Assembly (NCBI GenBank): GCA_020354155.1
Contig: CP070644.1
Coordinates: forward strand, 1,498,593 to 1,506,334
From: Nitrospiraceae bacterium
GTDB taxonomy: Bacteria > Nitrospirota > Thermodesulfovibrionia > UBA6902
Direction of reading: 5' to 3'
DNA: 7,742 nucleotides
Made by a program: the position numbers and the translations under genes. The notes under the pieces are model-generated. The model saw only the letters and a program-made list of their open reading frames with translations. It was not told the origin of the DNA and did no database searches. This document shows positions 4,776 to 7,742 of this stretch, one piece after another. Numbering within the stretch: position 1 is the stretch's first letter; each line of letters opens with the position of its first letter.

Positions 4776-5759
4776 TTATCTGACTGCTAACATCCTGTCA
4801 AGGGATTTTTTTGCAAGGACTCTGATTTTTTCATCTACTCTCACTTCATTCTCCATTGTCTCAAGGACGTGAAGAACGCTCTTCAATGTGGTCTTTTTCA
4901 TGTTGGGGCAGATCATATCCTTCCTGAGGGGGTAGAACTTTTTATTTGGACTGTCTTCTCTGAGCTTGTACAGAAGGCCTGTTTCAGTTCCTATTACAAA
5001 TTCCTTTACATCAGAAGCACGGGCATATCTGAGCATGCCGGATGTGCTCGTTACATGATCAGCCTTTTCCAGTACCTCCATCCGGCATTCAGGATGGGCA
5101 AGGACCAGTGCGTCAGGATGCTCTTCTTTTACCTTGTCTACATCCTGCGCTGTAACCCTATCGTGAACATGGCAGAATCCGTCCCAGGTAATGACTTCCT
5201 TATCCGTATTGTAGGCTATCCATGCAGAAAGGTTTCTGTCCGGCACACAGATAACGCTATCTGTATCAAGTGATTCGACTATCTTCACTGCATTTGCTGA
5301 AGTGCAGCAAATGTCGCTTTCTGCTTTCACATCGGCGGTTGTATTGACATAGGTCACAACCGGAACACCAGGGTGAAGTTTTTTTATGTCCCGTAATGTG
5401 AAATCAGCCGGATATTTGTATCCACCGGTATAGTCATAGCCGGGGAAATAATTTTTTAATTCCCGTGAACCGCTTACTTTTATCATGTCAGCCATAGGGC
5501 AGCCTGCGCTGATTTCCGGCAGGAGCACTGTTTTGTGCGGGGAGAGTATTGAGGCGCTCTCGGCCATGAAATTGACGCCACAAAAGACTATGACATCACA
5601 GTCTACATCAGCGGCAATACGGGAGAGTTCCAGTGAATCACCTCTGTAATCGGCAATGTCCTGTACCTCATCCCGCTGGTAATTGTGGGCGAGGATTATG
5701 GCATTTCTTTTTTTCTTGAGCGTAAGAATTTGTTCACGCAGGGTCTCAGTATCTGTCAT
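4776..5759 (-). CDS. nadA: Quinolinate synthase NadA with an unusual internal insertion
   Basis: NadA condenses iminoaspartate with dihydroxyacetone phosphate to quinolinate, the [4Fe-4S]-dependent step of de novo NAD synthesis in the cytoplasm. The three cluster ligands are visible: C87 in AGCPMAD, C196 in GFCHVH and C284 in ICPNMK. HNYQ (25-28), YVNT (137-140), CCTSANAV (151-158) and HPEC (222-225) are the other active-site motifs. The 327 residues exceed the roughly 300 usual for the short form, because about 24 extra residues, rich in aromatics, lie between ADMI (90-93) and LRDIKKLHPG. The start is fixed by an in-frame TAG nine bases upstream. No Shine-Dalgarno sequence precedes it, which fits coupling to the transglycosylase gene ending 23 bases before. 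No NadB or NadC gene is in the window, and no NiaR or NrtR site was recognised. Confidence 0.95.
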   Translation of the reverse strand: MTDTETLREQILTLKKKRNAIILAHNYQRDEVQDIADYRGDSLELSRIAADVDCDVIVFCGVNFMAESASILSPHKTVLLPEISAGCPMADMIKVSGSRELKNYFPGYDYTGGYKYPADFTLRDIKKLHPGVPVVTYVNTTADVKAESDICCTSANAVKIVESLDTDSVICVPDRNLSAWIAYNTDKEVITWDGFCHVHDRVTAQDVDKVKEEHPDALVLAHPECRMEVLEKADHVTSTSGMLRYARASDVKEFVIGTETGLLYKLREDSPNKKFYPLRKDMICPNMKKTTLKSVLHVLETMENEVRVDEKIRVLAKKSLDRMLAVR

Positions 5760-5782
5760 GGAGTACTATTTTAGAAGTTTTA

Positions 5783-6424
5783 TCAGAATTTTGAAAGCTT
5801 GGAATTTTTGTACAGTTCCGGGGTGTTTGTATAGAGAATCGTTCCGTCTTTATGAGTCAGGGTATAAACAGGTTTTACCCTGTCCCTTGACTTTGTCAGC
5901 ACTTTTTTGACGAATTGTCTTGTTTCCGGAAACGAGGGTATGTTTCCTGTTTTCTCAACAGTAGCAGGGCCTGCATTGTATGCAGCCAGAGCGAGATTAA
6001 GATCATCGTTAAATCTGTCGAGCATCATTCTGAGGTACCGCGTACCGCCCTCAATATTCTCCTCAGGATCATAGGGATTGTCGATATTCATATCGCTGGC
6101 AGTTGAAGGCATGAGCTGCATAAGACCAACAGCGCCTTTTTTTGATACTGCTTTGGGATTCCAGCCCGATTCAGCCCTGATCAGGGCCTTGATGACCGAT
6201 GGTTCGATCTCATACTTTACTGATTTGTCCCTGATTATATGATCATAATCTGTTTCAGCTGACGTGCTTTTTGAAGACAAGATTTTTTTATAACCCTTTC
6301 CCTGCGGCATATTTGTGAAGTGTACAGTCCCCTTTGAATCAACAAATTTATACATATCGGCATAGGAGGGGAACGTCATGCAGGTTATGGCTATAACCAT
6401 CGATAATATATGGCTTATATTCAT
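5783..6424 (-). CDS. Secreted lytic transglycosylase (SLT domain) with DUF4124-like segments at both ends
   Basis: A murein lytic transglycosylase that cuts the MurNAc-GlcNAc bond of peptidoglycan in the periplasm. Residues 1-22 are a signal peptide, likely cut after SYA. Residues 23-40 (MYKFVDSKGTVHFTNMP) form a DUF4124-like strand pair. The Slt70-type domain spans about 60-180: the catalytic glutamate is E85 in RAESGWNP, followed by GAVGLMQLMP (98-106) and LALAAYNAGP (144-153). The C-terminus (187-202) repeats the first motif as YTLTHKDGTILYTNTP. Length 213 is short, with one catalytic domain. No good Shine-Dalgarno sequence precedes the ATG. nadA follows 23 bases later on the same strand, so the two are probably one transcript, though no functional link is known. 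The gene is divergent from der across 123 bases. Confidence 0.92.
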   Translation of the reverse strand: MNISHILSMVIAITCMTFPSYADMYKFVDSKGTVHFTNMPQGKGYKKILSSKSTSAETDYDHIIRDKSVKYEIEPSVIKALIRAESGWNPKAVSKKGAVGLMQLMPSTASDMNIDNPYDPEENIEGGTRYLRMMLDRFNDDLNLALAAYNAGPATVEKTGNIPSFPETRQFVKKVLTKSRDRVKPVYTLTHKDGTILYTNTPELYKNSKLSKF

Positions 6425-6508
6425 TTTTTATACTAACATCTCAACCCAGGGGCGGTCAATTCAATAACAACAACCTGTGATACTGGAAAATCTAATATCC
6501 TTTCTCTG

Positions 6509-6517
6509 TGATATAAT
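6509..6517 (+). promoter_or_regulatory. Extended -10 promoter of der
   Basis: TGATATAAT carries a perfect TATAAT (6512-6517) with the upstream TG of an extended -10 element and no recognisable -35. Transcription would start near 6524, giving a leader of about 24 bases with AGGAAG at 6536-6541. It is the same nine bases as the MinD-like gene's promoter. Confidence 0.62.
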
Positions 6518-6547
6518 CAATTTTTAAATTTAATCAGGAAGTTACCA

Positions 6548-7742
6548 ATGCGAAAAGCAATAGTTGCCATCGTGGGCAGGCCGAATGTGGGGAAGTCCAC
6601 TCTTTTTAACAGAATGGTGAGAAAACGCCGTGCTGTCATTGACGATTATCCGGGCATAACAAGAGACAGGCTCTATGGAGATGCTGAATGGGAGGGCAAA
6701 CGTTTTGCGGTTATTGACACAGGTGGCTTTCTGAATGACCCGGAGGAGGATTTTGCCCGGGAAGTAAGAAAACAGATACTCGTTGCAGTTGAAGAAGCAG
6801 ATGTGATTCTTTTTCTTATGGACCTTGAGAGCGGTATGCTGCCCCTTGACGAGGAGCTGGCAGAGACGCTTCGAAAGTATGGCAAACGGATATTGTATAT
6901 CGTTAATAAGGTTGACGGAGCAAAGAAGGAGCAGAAATTATATGATTTTTATTCCCTGGGAGTCGACCTCTTTCCTTTATCTGCCCTGAATGCCAATGGG
7001 TATGAAGAGCTTATGGACCACCTTTGTGCTCTGTTTCCAGGGGTAGATGAAGAAAAATCAGAGCATCCGCGGATTGCCATAGTGGGCAGGCCGAATGTAG
7101 GCAAGTCGACTCTCGTGAATACGCTCTTAAGCAAGGAGCGGATGATAGTGAGTTCTATTGCCGGTACTACAAGAGATGCAGTTGACTCTGTCTGTTCTTA
7201 CTACAGGAAGAAGTATGTTCTTGTAGACACAGCAGGAATCCGCAGAAGAGGGAAAATGGCGGGAACGGTTGAGAAATACTCCTTCATGAGGACTGTCAGA
7301 AATATAGAGGAGTGTGATGTTGCACTCATAGTCCTCGATGCTACAAAGGGTGTTGTGGAGCTTGACCAGAAAATTGCCGGGCTTGTCAATTCAGTAAGAA
7401 AAGGGTCAATTATTCTGCTGAACAAGTGGGACCTGATAGACAAAGAGAAAGTCTCAATCGAGAAAACAGAAAAAGACATTTACAGGAAACTGTGGTTCAT
7501 GCGCTATGCACCAGTACTTACGATATCCGCGTTGAACAGACAAAGGGTCACCAAGGTCTTCAAGATGATTGACAGGGTAATAGCTGAAAGCTCAAAGAGG
7601 ATCAGTACCCATGAGCTGAATGAGTTTCTGAGGGCTGCTGTTGCCAGAAAAGAACCGCCCTTATATCAAAAAGGTCGAGTGAAGATTTATTATATAACGC
7701 AGGTGAAGACAAATCCTCCCGGCTTTACCATTTTTACGAACA
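6548..7742 (+). CDS. der: Ribosome-assembly GTPase Der (EngA), 3' end beyond the window
   Basis: Der is an essential tandem-domain GTPase needed for late assembly of the 50S ribosomal subunit. Both G domains are complete. The first has GRPNVGKST (10-18), DTGG (57-60), NKVD (120-123) and SAL (145-147). The second has GRPNVGKST again (180-188), AGTTRD (205-210), DTAG (227-230), NKWD (292-295) and SAL (327-329). The KH-like C-terminal domain begins near residue 355 and is cut by the window after 398 codons, about 40 residues before the usual end. Because no stop occurs in the window, a scan for closed reading frames would miss this gene. The ATG is set by AGGAAG (6536-6541), six bases before it. 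No frame disruption is seen. The gene is divergent from the transglycosylase. Confidence 0.97.
   Translation, partial: MRKAIVAIVGRPNVGKSTLFNRMVRKRRAVIDDYPGITRDRLYGDAEWEGKRFAVIDTGGFLNDPEEDFAREVRKQILVAVEEADVILFLMDLESGMLPLDEELAETLRKYGKRILYIVNKVDGAKKEQKLYDFYSLGVDLFPLSALNANGYEELMDHLCALFPGVDEEKSEHPRIAIVGRPNVGKSTLVNTLLSKERMIVSSIAGTTRDAVDSVCSYYRKKYVLVDTAGIRRRGKMAGTVEKYSFMRTVRNIEECDVALIVLDATKGVVELDQKIAGLVNSVRKGSIILLNKWDLIDKEKVSIEKTEKDIYRKLWFMRYAPVLTISALNRQRVTKVFKMIDRVIAESSKRISTHELNEFLRAAVARKEPPLYQKGRVKIYYITQVKTNPPGFTIFTN

Noticed and set aside
4869..5273. Open frame of 134 codons on the plus strand inside nadA
   Set aside because: It is antisense to conserved NadA motifs, and its cysteine- and tyrosine-rich product looks like a translation of reverse codons.
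5291..5313. 9-bp inverted repeat CATTTGCTG/CAGCAAATG with a 5-base loop inside nadA
   Set aside because: It is perfect, but 9-bp repeats with short loops are expected now and then in a window this size, and the codons here specify the conserved CCTSANA segment. No T-run follows.
6673..7479. Three minus-strand open frames of 61-92 codons inside der
   Set aside because: The plus strand encodes both G domains of Der without interruption; these frames are shadows.

Overview
The window is an ordinary chromosomal segment of a free-living Gram-negative bacterium with an outer membrane. It carries an MCE/MlaD lipid-transport protein, an exported cyclophilin and a secreted lytic transglycosylase. Base composition is moderate. 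The style of the genes, especially the long MinD-like ATPase and the transglycosylase with DUF4124-like flanks, together with the palindromic intergenic repeats, recalls Nitrospirota (Thermodesulfovibrionia) or Desulfobacterota. That placement is inferred from recall and not tested.

Layout. (1) 1-713, plus strand: 3' part of an MCE/MlaD-family protein with four 34-residue repeats. (2) 710-1837, minus: a MinD/FlhG-like ATPase meeting the first gene tail to tail with overlapping stop codons. (3) 1838-1950: a compact divergent promoter pair, both of the extended -10 type. (4) 1951-2547, plus: an exported cyclophilin-type prolyl isomerase. (5) 2571-3347, minus: BioC. (6) 3348-3596: an intergenic region with three separate palindromes, one REP-like. 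(7) 3597-4364, plus: a BioH-like esterase, divergent from bioC. (8) 4375-4593, minus: a 6S RNA gene (ssrS) with a strong promoter, filling most of what would otherwise be an empty 411-base gap. (9) 4776-5759, minus: nadA with an unusual internal insertion. (10) 5783-6424, minus: a lytic transglycosylase probably co-transcribed with nadA. (11) 6548 to the end, plus: der (engA), cut off by the window edge about 40 residues before its expected end.

How they work together. bioC and the bioH-like gene would frame pimelate synthesis for biotin: BioC methylates malonyl-ACP so that fatty-acid synthesis can extend it, and BioH removes the methyl ester from pimeloyl-ACP. nadA supplies quinolinate for NAD. 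The MCE protein, cyclophilin and transglycosylase are envelope functions. Der is a ribosome-assembly GTPase. 6S RNA regulates sigma-70 RNA polymerase in stationary phase.

I do not see a new defence, mobile or biosynthetic system. The items most worth a second look are the 6S RNA gene, a perfect 13-bp inverted repeat inside bioC, the NadA insertion, and the palindromes between bioC and bioH.
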